Positions 16,081-23,759 of a stretch of DNA of 25,485 nucleotides are shown here, piece after piece. The position numbers and the translations under genes are program-made. Within the stretch, counting starts at the first letter, position 1. Every line of letters starts with the position of its first letter. Under the pieces are notes generated by a model. The model saw only the letters and a list, made by a program, of their open reading frames with translations, was not told where the DNA came from and ran no database searches. The DNA is from Alphaproteobacteria bacterium UBA7691 (GTDB lineage Bacteria; Pseudomonadota; Alphaproteobacteria; Ferrovibrionales; Ferrovibrionaceae), in the NCBI GenBank assembly GCA_002482765.1, contig DLGP01000067.1, positions 1-25,485 of the forward strand, read 5' to 3'.

Positions 16081-16109
16081 ATTTTATAAACGCAAGCCAA
16101 TGAAGTTAA
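16081..16109 (-). promoter_or_regulatory. Candidate promoter of the FkbM methyltransferase gene
   Basis: On the minus strand TTAACT (16104-16109) and TAAAAT (16081-16086) are 17 bases apart, matching four and five of six consensus positions. It lies in an AT-rich gap just after the 3' end of rnpB. It supports the start at 16044 rather than 16071. Confidence 0.55.
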
Positions 16110-16138
16110 GTGACAGAGCGGATTAGGCGCAAATAAAT

Positions 16139-16530
16139 GGTGCCAGACAGCCTGTAAGCCGGGTTCTGTCCGCCCACTTGCGTGAGTTGGACGGCTATTC
16201 CTCTGGGACATCCGTTACCGGATGCCTCGCGCGACCGACCCGGATGGCAGGCCGGAAACCGCCTCGCCTGCTCGGGGCAGGCTGCCATCCCTATTTGGTC
16301 TTGCTCCCGGTGGGGTTTGCCATGCCGCTGCTGTTACCAGAAGCGCGGTGCGCTCTTACCGCACCTTTTCACCCTTGCCGCCGGCCTTGCGGGCGGTGGC
16401 GGTCTGTTTTCTGTGGCACTGTCCCTGGGGTCGCCCCCGCCGGGCGTTACCCGGCACCGTGTATCCGTGGAGCCCGGACTTTCCTCGACACCCCTTACGG
16501 AGTGCCGCAGCCGTCCAGCCATCTGGCACC
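16139..16530 (-). ncRNA. rnpB: RNase P RNA (type A, M1 RNA)
   Basis: This is the catalytic RNA of RNase P, which removes 5' leaders from tRNA precursors. On the minus strand the conserved 5' block GAGGAAAGTCCGGGCTCC, the internal GGTGAAAAGGTGCGGTAAGAG region (CR II/III side), GGCAAACCCCACCGGGAGCA and the 3' CR V-like block CAGAACCCGGCTTACAGG are all present in the normal order. The ends are set by helix P1: GGTGCCAGA at the 5' end pairs perfectly with TCTGGCACC at the 3' end. The total of 392 nt is normal for an alphaproteobacterium. Open frames over this stretch are not genes. It follows the amidase gene on the same strand after 60 bases. Confidence 0.97.
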
Positions 16531-16537
16531 GGGGCGA

Positions 16538-16566
16538 GCAATAGGGCTTAGCGCCGCCGAAGGCAA
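16538..16566 (-). promoter_or_regulatory. Candidate rnpB promoter
   Basis: On the minus strand TTGCCT (16561-16566) and TATTGC (16538-16543) are 17 bases apart. Seven bases then lead to the GGTGCC that opens helix P1, so the predicted start matches the RNA 5' end inferred from pairing. The -10 is weak (three of six). Confidence 0.5.
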
Positions 16567-16589
16567 GCCGCAAACATAGCGATTAAGCT

Positions 16590-17321
16590 TCAAGCTCTCT
16601 GGGCGATATGGTGAATCAGGCTGGTGGTTTCCGGATCGGCGATGCCGTCGATCCGCGCCGGGCGCCAATGGCGCTGAAACGCCCGCACGGCAGATTCAGT
16701 CATCGGGTCAAACATGCCGCTGCCCTCGATGCCATAGCCGATACGATCCAGCGCCACCTGCAAATCCAGCACCGCGCCGCTCTTCATGCCCGGGCGCAAT
16801 TCAGGCGCATGTGGCGAAGCGCGGAAATCGGCGCTTGGCCACAAGCCAAACCCCGCCTTGGCCAGCCGCGCCCAGGGAAACAATTCGCCCGGATCTTCCT
16901 TGCGCTGCGGCGCCACATCGGAATGGCCAACAAAGCCGGCCGCCGGGATATTGTGGCGCGCCTTGATGCCGGCCAGCAATTCCACCAGCGTGGCAATCTG
17001 CGCATCCGGGAAGGGCCGATAACCGAATTCATGGCCCGGATTGACCAGCTCGATGCCGATGGAACGCGCATTCACATCGCGCACACCACGCCAGAAGGCC
17101 ATGCCGGCATGCCAGGCACGGGCTTCCTCGCTCACCAGCCGGGTCACGCTGCCATCCTCGTCGATCACATAATGCGCCGATACCTTGGCCTCGGGATCGG
17201 TCAGCCGGCGCAGGGCGTCCTCGGCGCTGCGCATGCCGGTATAATGCAGAACCACCAGGTCAACCGGCTTGCGGCAACGCCGCTCGTCAAAATTCGGCGA
17301 TGGTCGTTCGGCAATCAGCAT
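16590..17321 (-). CDS. N-acetylmuramoyl-L-alanine amidase (Amidase_2) with C-terminal peptidoglycan-binding domain
   Basis: The enzyme cuts the bond between MurNAc and L-Ala in peptidoglycan or its fragments. The 243-residue product resembles AmiD/AmpD: zinc ligands H26 (VLHYTG), H133 (GHSDVAPQRKEDPG) and D143, with K141 two residues before D143 and E91 (GIELVNPG) as likely catalytic residues. A C-terminal PG_binding_1-type domain (about 178-240, LDLQVALDRIGYGIEG and AVRAFQRHWRP) points to AmiD-like action on polymer or large fragments. No clear signal peptide or lipobox is seen, so cytoplasmic recycling is also possible. I chose the ATG at 17321, with GGAG eight bases upstream. The transporter gene ends 24 bases before it, so the two may be cotranscribed. 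Confidence 0.92.
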   Translation of the reverse strand: MLIAERPSPNFDERRCRKPVDLVVLHYTGMRSAEDALRRLTDPEAKVSAHYVIDEDGSVTRLVSEEARAWHAGMAFWRGVRDVNARSIGIELVNPGHEFGYRPFPDAQIATLVELLAGIKARHNIPAAGFVGHSDVAPQRKEDPGELFPWARLAKAGFGLWPSADFRASPHAPELRPGMKSGAVLDLQVALDRIGYGIEGSGMFDPMTESAVRAFQRHWRPARIDGIADPETTSLIHHIAQRA

Positions 17322-17344
17322 GCAGCTAACTCCACTCAATCGGC

Positions 17345-18238
17345 TCAAGGCTTCACATCAACCGGCGTTGCCGGTCGTTTTTCCGCAAGCTGGCTTTCAC
17401 GCAAGGTGACAATCAGCACGCCCACCAGGGTGATGGCAGCGCCAATCAAGGCGCGTTCACTGAGCCTTTCACCCAGGAAAACCACACCCGACAGAATCCC
17501 CAGCACCGGCGCCAGGGTGAGGCCCGGATTGACAATGGCGACCGGATAGAGCCGCAGCAGGTAATAGGCACCGGCATGGCCGAACAGCGACACGCCCAGC
17601 ACGGAATATGCCAGCAAGGACCATTCCAGCGCGCCGGCGGAAAATGATGCCTGCACCTGGCCCTGTTCAAACAGATAGGACAGCACAAACAGGCCGGGCG
17701 CACTGACCACACCGATCCAGGCCTGCATCGCCAGCGGATCAACCTGACGGATGCGGCGCACCAGCACTTGGCCATACGACATCGAAACTACGCTAAGCAG
17801 GCAGATCAGCACGGCAAGGCCATAGCTGAACACGGCAGGGTCGAAACTCATCAGCACCGTGCCGCCAAAGGCCAGCAGGATGCCCAGGCCACGGCGCCAG
17901 CGCACGGTTTCGCCCAGCATCGCCCAGGCCAGCATGGTGCCGATGGGCACACCCAACTGCACCACCACGGCGATGACGGAAACATCACGCGCCATTTTCA
18001 GGGCATTGAACATCAAGGCGAAGTGCATCGTGCCCATGAAAAAGGCAATTTGCAGCACCAGGGTCATCTGACCCTTGTGCAGTTTGAGCCAGGGCAGCAG
18101 CAGCAGGCCGAGGCAGAAGAAGCGCAGGGCGGTGAAGAAAACCGGCGGGAAATGGGTCACCGCCAGTTTCGACACAACAAAATTAAAGCCCCATACGGCG
18201 CAGATGACAATGAGCAGAATTAAGTGTTGGGGACGCAT
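17345..18238 (-). CDS. EamA/DMT-family transporter
   Basis: The 297-residue product is a drug/metabolite transporter with two EamA repeats and ten predicted membrane helices. The first helix has the family start ICAVWGFNFVVSKLAV and the first repeat ends with MLGETVRWRRGLGILLAFGG. The second repeat ends with FLGERLSERALIGAAITLVGV, matching the usual GE...R motif. Members export amino acids, metabolites or drugs, and the substrate cannot be read from sequence. It is divergent from the regulator/oxoprolinase genes across a 163-base gap, so it could belong to the same regulatory unit. Downstream on its strand is the amidase gene. No convincing Shine-Dalgarno precedes the ATG. Confidence 0.9.
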   Translation of the reverse strand: MRPQHLILLIVICAVWGFNFVVSKLAVTHFPPVFFTALRFFCLGLLLLPWLKLHKGQMTLVLQIAFFMGTMHFALMFNALKMARDVSVIAVVVQLGVPIGTMLAWAMLGETVRWRRGLGILLAFGGTVLMSFDPAVFSYGLAVLICLLSVVSMSYGQVLVRRIRQVDPLAMQAWIGVVSAPGLFVLSYLFEQGQVQASFSAGALEWSLLAYSVLGVSLFGHAGAYYLLRLYPVAIVNPGLTLAPVLGILSGVVFLGERLSERALIGAAITLVGVLIVTLRESQLAEKRPATPVDVKP

Positions 18239-18372
18239 TGCGGGACACTAGCAAAGCCGCCCCGGCGGAGCCAGCAAGGATATCGCCCGGGCCATGCAGC
18301 CGCTGCATGCCGGTTATGCACGAACGCGCGAAATCGCCGCCCCTTGCCGGCGGCCAAAGCTGGCTTTACTGC

Positions 18373-18385
18373 TTGACCGGGTCAA
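18373..18385. promoter_or_regulatory. Inverted repeat before the regulator gene (possible autoregulatory operator)
   Basis: TTGACC-G-GGTCAA is a perfect 6-1-6 inverted repeat ending 16 bases before the regulator ATG, just ahead of its AGGGGG ribosome site. It shares the outer TTGAC/GTCAA arms with the palindrome before the oxoprolinase gene, but the arms are 3 rather than 5 bases apart. Confidence 0.4.
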
Positions 18386-18401
18386 ATTCAGGGGGCCAGC
18401 C

Positions 18402-18941
18402 ATGCCGGCAAAACAGAAACCAGCGGACAGCGCGCGGGCACATCGCCCCATCGTCTCCTCGGCGCATCTCGCCTCTGAACAACTTTCCGATCTGAGCGAA
18501 TTTGAATTCGCCCTGATGATGAGCGCCAATGCTTTCAACCGCTGGATCGTGCGCTGCATGAGCGCCGCCGGCATCGGCGATCTGGCGGCGCTGGATGTGA
18601 TGGTGCTGCATAGTGTGAACCACCGCGACCGCCCGAAGCGGCTGGCCGATCTTTGCCTGGTGCTCAATATCGAGGATACCCACACGGTCAATTACGGCCT
18701 CAAGAAGCTGATCCGCATGGGGCTGGTGCAGGGTGAGAAACGCGGCAAGGAGATTCACTATTCCGCCACCCCGGCCGGCCGCGATGCCTGCCTGAATTAC
18801 CGCCGTGTGCGCGAGCAATTGCTGGCCGAGGCGGCCACGCTGATCGGCCGCAAGCCGGGCGAACTGGCGCGCATCGCCGAAACCATGCGGGCCTTGTCAG
18901 GGCTTTACGACCAGGCCGCACGGGCCGCCGCTTCGCTGTAA
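18402..18941 (+). CDS. MarR-like winged-helix transcriptional regulator
   Basis: The 179-residue product fits the MarR-like winged-helix group. A helical N-terminal dimer part (about 35-60, LSEFEFALMMSANAFNRWIV) is followed by helices around LAALDVMVLHSVNH. The recognition region is RPKRLADLCLVLNIEDTHTVNYGLKKLIRMGLV, with the wing at EKRGKEIHYSATPAGRDAC. I chose the ATG at 18402 because AGGGGG lies about six bases before it; the open frame further upstream has no ribosome site. It lies 75 bases upstream of the oxoprolinase gene on the same strand. It probably controls that gene, perhaps sensing a metabolite of the pathway. TTGAC/GTCAA palindromes before both genes support this. Confidence 0.85.
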   Translation: MPAKQKPADSARAHRPIVSSAHLASEQLSDLSEFEFALMMSANAFNRWIVRCMSAAGIGDLAALDVMVLHSVNHRDRPKRLADLCLVLNIEDTHTVNYGLKKLIRMGLVQGEKRGKEIHYSATPAGRDACLNYRRVREQLLAEAATLIGRKPGELARIAETMRALSGLYDQAARAAASL

Positions 18942-18959
18942 AGTGACGTTGATTTTTTA

Positions 18960-18974
18960 TTGACAATTTGTCAA
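18960..18974. promoter_or_regulatory. Palindromic operator over the oxoprolinase promoter
   Basis: TTGACAA-T-TTGTCAA is a perfect 7-1-7 inverted repeat. Its left arm contains TTGACA, a perfect -35; 16 bases later is a weak -10, TAGTTT (18982-18987). An outer pair, ACGTTGA (18946-18952) and TCAACGT (18971-18977), adds nested symmetry. The position over the -35 fits repression by the MarR-like protein encoded just upstream. GGGAGA (19005-19010) is the ribosome site of the next gene. Confidence 0.6.
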
Positions 18975-19015
18975 CGTTCTGTAGTTTCGCCACCGACTTC
19001 AAACGGGAGAGTTTC

Positions 19016-22000
19016 ATGACCAGCCAGTGGGAATTCTGGATTGATCGCGGCGGCACCTTCACCGACATTGTCGGCCGCAAGCCGGATGGCGGCATCGTCA
19101 CCCACAAGCTGCTCTCGGAAAACCCGGAACGATACCAGGATGCCGCCGTGCAGGGTATCCGCGACCTGCTTGGCCTGCGCGATGGCGATACCTTGCCGCA
19201 AGGCGCCATCAAGGCGGTGAAGATGGGCACCACGGTGGCCACCAATGCGCTGCTGGAGCGCAAGGGCGACCGCGTGCTGCTGCTGGTGAGCGAGGGCTTT
19301 GCCGACCAGCTGCGCATCGGCTACCAGACCCGGCCGAAGCTGTTTGCACTGCATATCCAGTTGCCCGAAATGCTGTATGAGCGCGTGGTGGAAGTGCCGG
19401 AGCGCGTGCGTGTTGATGGCAGCATCGAAACCCCGCTGGATCTCGCCGCTGCCGAGGCGGCGCTGAAAGCCGCCTATGCCGATGGCATCCGCGCTTGTGC
19501 TGTGCTGTTCATGCATGGTTATCGCTATCCCGAGCATGAGGCCAAGGTGGCGGCTTTGGCCCGCAAGCTCGGTTTCAGCCAGGTTTCCGCCAGCCATCAG
19601 GTCAGCCCGCTGATCAAGTTTGTCAGCCGCGGCGACACCACGGTGGTGGATGCCTATGTCTCGCCGATCCTGCGGCGTTATGTTGACCAAGTGGCCGGCG
19701 CCCTGGATGCCGAGAAAAACGCCCTGCGGCTGATGTTCATGCAGTCGAATGGCGGCCTGGCCGATGCCAATTTTTTCCAGGGCAAGGATAGTATCCTGTC
19801 CGGCCCGGCCGGCGGTGTGGTTGGCCTGGTGCAAACCTCCACCCGGGCCGGCTTCGGCAAGGTGATCGGCTTCGATATGGGCGGCACCTCCACCGATGTG
19901 AGCCATTACGACGGCGAATATGAACGCGCCTTCGAAACCATGGTGGCCGGCGTGCGTATGCGGGCGCCGATGATGCTGATCAACACTGTGGCGGCCGGCG
20001 GCGGCTCGATCCTGCATTTTGACGGCGCGCGCTATCGCGTCGGCCCCGATTCGGCTGGTGCCAATCCCGGCCCGGCCTGCTACCGGCGCGGCGGCCCCCT
20101 CACCGTCACCGATTGCAACGTGATGCTGGGCAAATTACAGCCGGATTTTTTCCCCAAAGTGTTTGGCCGCGACGGCAACGAGGCGCTGGACGATGCCGTG
20201 GTGCGCGAAAAGTTTGCCGAATTGCATGGCCGCGTGCAGGCCGTGGCCAAGGATGGCCGCAGCATCGAGGAAATGGCCGAAGGTTTCCTGGCCATCGCGG
20301 TGGAAAACATGGCCAACGCGATCAAGAAAATTTCCGTGGCGCGCGGCTATGACGTGACCAAATACGTGCTGTCCAGCTTTGGCGGTGCCGGCGGCCAGCA
20401 TGCCTGTTTGGTGGCCGATGCGCTGGGCATGACCGAAGTGCTGCTGCATCCGCTGGCCGGTGTGCTCTCCGCCTATGGCATGGGCCTGGCCGATATGCGG
20501 GTGCTGAAGGAAAAGACCGTCGAGCGCGCCTTCGAAGCCGCCGCCCTGCCCGATCTGGCCCAGGCGCTGGATGCACTGGCCGTTGAGGCGCGCGCCGAAA
20601 TGGCGGCCCAGGGTGTGCCGGAAGCCAAGATCACCGTGCTGCGCAAACTGCATCTGCGCTATGGCGGCTCGGATTCGCCGCTGGTGGTGGATTTCGCCGA
20701 TCTCGCCACAACGCAGGCCGCTTTCGAGACCGCGCATCGCCAGCGTTTCGGCTTCATCAGCCCGGAAAAGCCGCTGATCGTCGGCTCGGTGGCGGTGGAA
20801 GTGGTGGGCGAAGGCGAACGCGCGCCGGATCATGTCGAAGCCATCACGACGCCGCGTGCGCAGGCCGAGATTCCTTCCCTGGCGCAGCGTCGCGCCTATA
20901 TGGCCGGCGCCTGGCGCGACACCCCGGTGTATGACCGCGAAGCGTTACGGCCGGGTGAAACCCTGCTCGGTCCGGCGATTGTCACCGAAAGCACCTCCAC
21001 CATCGTGCTGGAGCCGGGCTGGCAGGCCCGCCTGACAGAACGCCGCGACCTGGTGCTGAAGCGTGTGGAGGCCCTGCCCGAGCGCAAGGCCATCGGCACC
21101 GATGTTGATCCGGTGATGCTGGAAATCTTCAACAACCTGTTCATGTCCATCGCCGAACAGATGGGCAGCGTGCTGGAGAAAACCGCCTATTCGGTGAATA
21201 TCAAGGAGCGGCTGGATTTCTCCTGCGCCATCTTCGATCTGGACGGCGAGTTGATCGCCAATGCGCCGCATATGCCGGTGCATCTCGGTTCGATGTCGGA
21301 AAGTATCAAAACCATCATCAACCGCCGCGCCGCCACAGTTCGGCCGGGTGACGTGTTCATGCTCAACGCGCCCTATGCCGGCGGCACGCATCTGCCCGAT
21401 GTCACCGTTATCACCCCGGTATTTGATAAGGCCGGCAAGGATGTGCTGTTCTATGTTGGCAGCCGCGGCCATCATGCCGATATCGGCGGCACCACACCCG
21501 GCTCGATGCCGCCGGATAGCCGCACGGTTTCCGATGAAGGCGTGTTGCTGGATAATGTGCTGCTGGTGGATGCCGGCCGTTTCCTGGAAGCCGAAACCAT
21601 CGCCATCCTGAAATCCGGCCAGTATCCGGCGCGTAATCCGCAGCAGAATATTGCTGATCTCAAGGCACAGATCGCTTCCTGCGAAAAGGGCGCGCAGGAA
21701 TTGCGCAACATGGTGGATCAGTTCGGCCTGGATGTGGTGCGCGCCTATATGCGCCATGTGCAGGATAATGCCGAAGAATCAGTGCGCCGAGTCATCACCC
21801 GACTCAAGGATGGTGAATACACCATGAAAATGGATGATGGCTGGCAGATCAAGGTGAAGGTGACGGTGAACCACGCCGCGCGCACCGCCAAGATCGATTT
21901 CACCGGCACATCGGGCCAGCACCCCACCAACTATAACGCGCCCAAGGCGGTGTGCGTGGCGGCAGTGCTCTACACTTTCCGCTGCCTGGTGGATGCCGAT

Positions 22001-22633
22001 ATCCCGTTGAATGGCGGCTGCCTCAAGCCGCTGGAAATCATCATCCCGGAAGGTTCGATGCTCGATCCGCAATATCCGGCCGCCACCGTGGCCGGCAATG
22101 TGGAAACCAGCCAATGCATCACCGATGCGGTTTTCGCCGCGCTGGGTGTGATGGCCGGCGCGCAAGGCACGATGAACAACTTCACCTTCGGCAATGATAC
22201 CTACCAGTATTACGAGACGGTCTGCGGTGGTTCCGGCGCCGGGCCGGATTTTGATGGCTGCGACGCGGTGCATACCCATATGACCAATGCGCGCCTGACC
22301 GATCCGGAAGTGCTGGAATTCCGTTTCCCGATCCTGCTGGAAAGTTTCCGCATCCGGCGCGGCTCGGGCGGCAAAGGCAAACATCGCGGCGGCGACGGCA
22401 CCATCCGCCGCCTGCGTTTCCTGGAGGAGATGACCGCCACGCTGCTCTCATCACACCGCATCATTGAACCCGCCGGCCTGAATGGCGGCAACAATGGCGA
22501 GATCGGCAAACAATGGGTGGAGCGCAAGACCGGCCAACGCGACGAGATGGAGGGCCGCTGCTCGACACCGATGTTGCCGGGCGATGTGTTTGTCATCTCC
22601 ACGCCTTCGGGCGGCGGTTTCGGTAAAGCCTGA
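19016..22633 (+). CDS. 5-oxoprolinase (ATP-hydrolysing), fused HyuA-HyuB
   Basis: The enzyme opens 5-oxo-L-proline to L-glutamate using ATP, in glutathione turnover or recovery of cyclised glutamate. The 1205-residue protein is a single-chain fusion, as in eukaryotic OPLAH. The HyuA half (about 1-690) has the nucleotide-binding DRGGTFTD at 10-17, GFDMGGTSTDVSHYDGEYER from about 285, and INTVAAGGGS followed by SAGANPGPACYRRGGPLT. The HyuB half starts near residue 700 (MLEIFNNLFMSIAEQMG) and ends with GGKGKHRGGDG and TPSGGGFGKA. The GFDMGGTSTDVS...GEYER and GPACYR context is closer to oxoprolinase than to N-methylhydantoinase, but a related cyclic-amide substrate cannot be excluded. The start is the ATG at 19016 with GGGAGA six bases upstream. 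The stop overlaps the next gene by one base. Confidence 0.9.
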   Translation: MTSQWEFWIDRGGTFTDIVGRKPDGGIVTHKLLSENPERYQDAAVQGIRDLLGLRDGDTLPQGAIKAVKMGTTVATNALLERKGDRVLLLVSEGFADQLRIGYQTRPKLFALHIQLPEMLYERVVEVPERVRVDGSIETPLDLAAAEAALKAAYADGIRACAVLFMHGYRYPEHEAKVAALARKLGFSQVSASHQVSPLIKFVSRGDTTVVDAYVSPILRRYVDQVAGALDAEKNALRLMFMQSNGGLADANFFQGKDSILSGPAGGVVGLVQTSTRAGFGKVIGFDMGGTSTDVSHYDGEYERAFETMVAGVRMRAPMMLINTVAAGGGSILHFDGARYRVGPDSAGANPGPACYRRGGPLTVTDCNVMLGKLQPDFFPKVFGRDGNEALDDAVVREKFAELHGRVQAVAKDGRSIEEMAEGFLAIAVENMANAIKKISVARGYDVTKYVLSSFGGAGGQHACLVADALGMTEVLLHPLAGVLSAYGMGLADMRVLKEKTVERAFEAAALPDLAQALDALAVEARAEMAAQGVPEAKITVLRKLHLRYGGSDSPLVVDFADLATTQAAFETAHRQRFGFISPEKPLIVGSVAVEVVGEGERAPDHVEAITTPRAQAEIPSLAQRRAYMAGAWRDTPVYDREALRPGETLLGPAIVTESTSTIVLEPGWQARLTERRDLVLKRVEALPERKAIGTDVDPVMLEIFNNLFMSIAEQMGSVLEKTAYSVNIKERLDFSCAIFDLDGELIANAPHMPVHLGSMSESIKTIINRRAATVRPGDVFMLNAPYAGGTHLPDVTVITPVFDKAGKDVLFYVGSRGHHADIGGTTPGSMPPDSRTVSDEGVLLDNVLLVDAGRFLEAETIAILKSGQYPARNPQQNIADLKAQIASCEKGAQELRNMVDQFGLDVVRAYMRHVQDNAEESVRRVITRLKDGEYTMKMDDGWQIKVKVTVNHAARTAKIDFTGTSGQHPTNYNAPKAVCVAAVLYTFRCLVDADIPLNGGCLKPLEIIIPEGSMLDPQYPAATVAGNVETSQCITDAVFAALGVMAGAQGTMNNFTFGNDTYQYYETVCGGSGAGPDFDGCDAVHTHMTNARLTDPEVLEFRFPILLESFRIRRGSGGKGKHRGGDGTIRRLRFLEEMTATLLSSHRIIEPAGLNGGNNGEIGKQWVERKTGQRDEMEGRCSTPMLPGDVFVISTPSGGGFGKA

Positions 22634-23748
22634 TGGCCGACGCGCTGAAGGATTTTTTTGATGCCGCCGTGATCGACGAGATCGCGGCGCGTATCAAGAC
22701 GCGGCATCGCGGCTTCGATGCCAAATCCTTCCGCCACGGCCTGCTGGCGAGCTTTCCCGATCTGACACTGATGCAACGCGGCCGCGCCATCGCCGATGCC
22801 CTGCGCGCCCGTCTGCCGCCGGATTATCCGCAGGCACTGGATATCATACTGGGCAGCCTGCCGCCGCCGGATGACAAATGGCGTGAAGGCAGCGGCATGG
22901 CTGCCTTCCGCCATCTGCCGCTGCTGAATTTTGTCGGCGCCCATGGCCTGGAACATCCACAATTGTCGCTGGCTGCGCTGGCGCGGCTAACCGGCTATTT
23001 CAGCGCCGAATTCGATATCCGGCCCTATCTGGAACAGCATTACGACCTGACCATGGACCATGTGCGGCGCTGGGTGCATGAGCCGGATTGGCATCTGCGC
23101 CGGCTCTGTTCCGAAGGCCTGCGCCCGCGCCTGCCCTGGGGCCTGCGGCTGAAACGCTTCATTGCCGATCCGGCGCCGGTGCTGGAGATTGTTGAGCATC
23201 TGCGCGCCGACCCGCATGACAATGTCCGCCGCTCGGTGGCGAATAACCTCAACGATATCGCCAAGGATCACCCGGCCCTGGCGGTGGCGACAGCGCAGCG
23301 CTGGCAAAGCGAAGACCCCGCCGGCACCCGCGATGCGGTGCGCCATGGCCTGCGCAGTCTGGTGAAACACGACAACCGCGATGCACTGGCGCTGATGGGT
23401 TTTGACTTCGACATACCGGCAACCATCACCGGCCTGACACTCGGCGCCACGCGCTATCAAGTCGGCGATACGCTCAGCTTCGGCTTTGAATTGCGTAATG
23501 CCGGCAAGGCCGCTGCAACTTTTTCGGTGGATTATGCCATCCACTGGCGTAACGCACGCGGTGGCCAGCAGCCGAAAGTGTTCAAACTATCCAAGCCGCG
23601 CCTTGAAGCCGGCGCCAACCTGCGGCTGGAAAAGCGCCATGCGCTGAAGCCGATCAGCACGCGGCGTTATCATGCCGGCGCGCATAAGCTGGAAATCCTG
23701 GTCAACGGCCAGAGCCTGGGCGAAGCGGAGTTTGACTTGCGGCTTTGA
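22633..23748 (+). CDS. alkC: AlkC-type DNA alkylation repair glycosylase with C-terminal Ig-like domain
   Basis: AlkC proteins remove alkylated bases such as 3-methyladenine and 3-methylcytosine without base flipping, using a HEAT-like-repeat scaffold. The 371-residue product has an all-helical part (about 1-255) ending in HEAT-like units such as DPHDNVRRSVANNLNDIAKDHP... (about 195-216), a strong family marker. The C-terminal 100 residues look beta-rich (YQVGDTLSFGFELRNAGKAA, then VDYAIHWRNARGG), consistent with the Ig-like domain of Pseudomonas-type AlkC. The ATG shares one base with the oxoprolinase stop (TGATG), so translation is coupled. That is an odd partner for a repair gene. Only 11 bases separate its stop from the convergent membrane-protein gene. 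Confidence 0.82.
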   Translation: MADALKDFFDAAVIDEIAARIKTRHRGFDAKSFRHGLLASFPDLTLMQRGRAIADALRARLPPDYPQALDIILGSLPPPDDKWREGSGMAAFRHLPLLNFVGAHGLEHPQLSLAALARLTGYFSAEFDIRPYLEQHYDLTMDHVRRWVHEPDWHLRRLCSEGLRPRLPWGLRLKRFIADPAPVLEIVEHLRADPHDNVRRSVANNLNDIAKDHPALAVATAQRWQSEDPAGTRDAVRHGLRSLVKHDNRDALALMGFDFDIPATITGLTLGATRYQVGDTLSFGFELRNAGKAAATFSVDYAIHWRNARGGQQPKVFKLSKPRLEAGANLRLEKRHALKPISTRRYHAGAHKLEILVNGQSLGEAEFDLRL

Positions 23749-23759
23749 AAATCGCGCCG

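Noticed and set aside
16178..16579. Several open frames on both strands over RNase P RNA
   Set aside because: The sequence is the conserved rnpB RNA with matching P1 ends. The frames are by-products of a stop-poor GC-rich RNA gene.
18971..20017. 348-codon open frame on the minus strand
   Set aside because: It lies antisense to the oxoprolinase gene, has no recognisable domain and is rich in His/Gly/Gln, as expected for a shadow frame.
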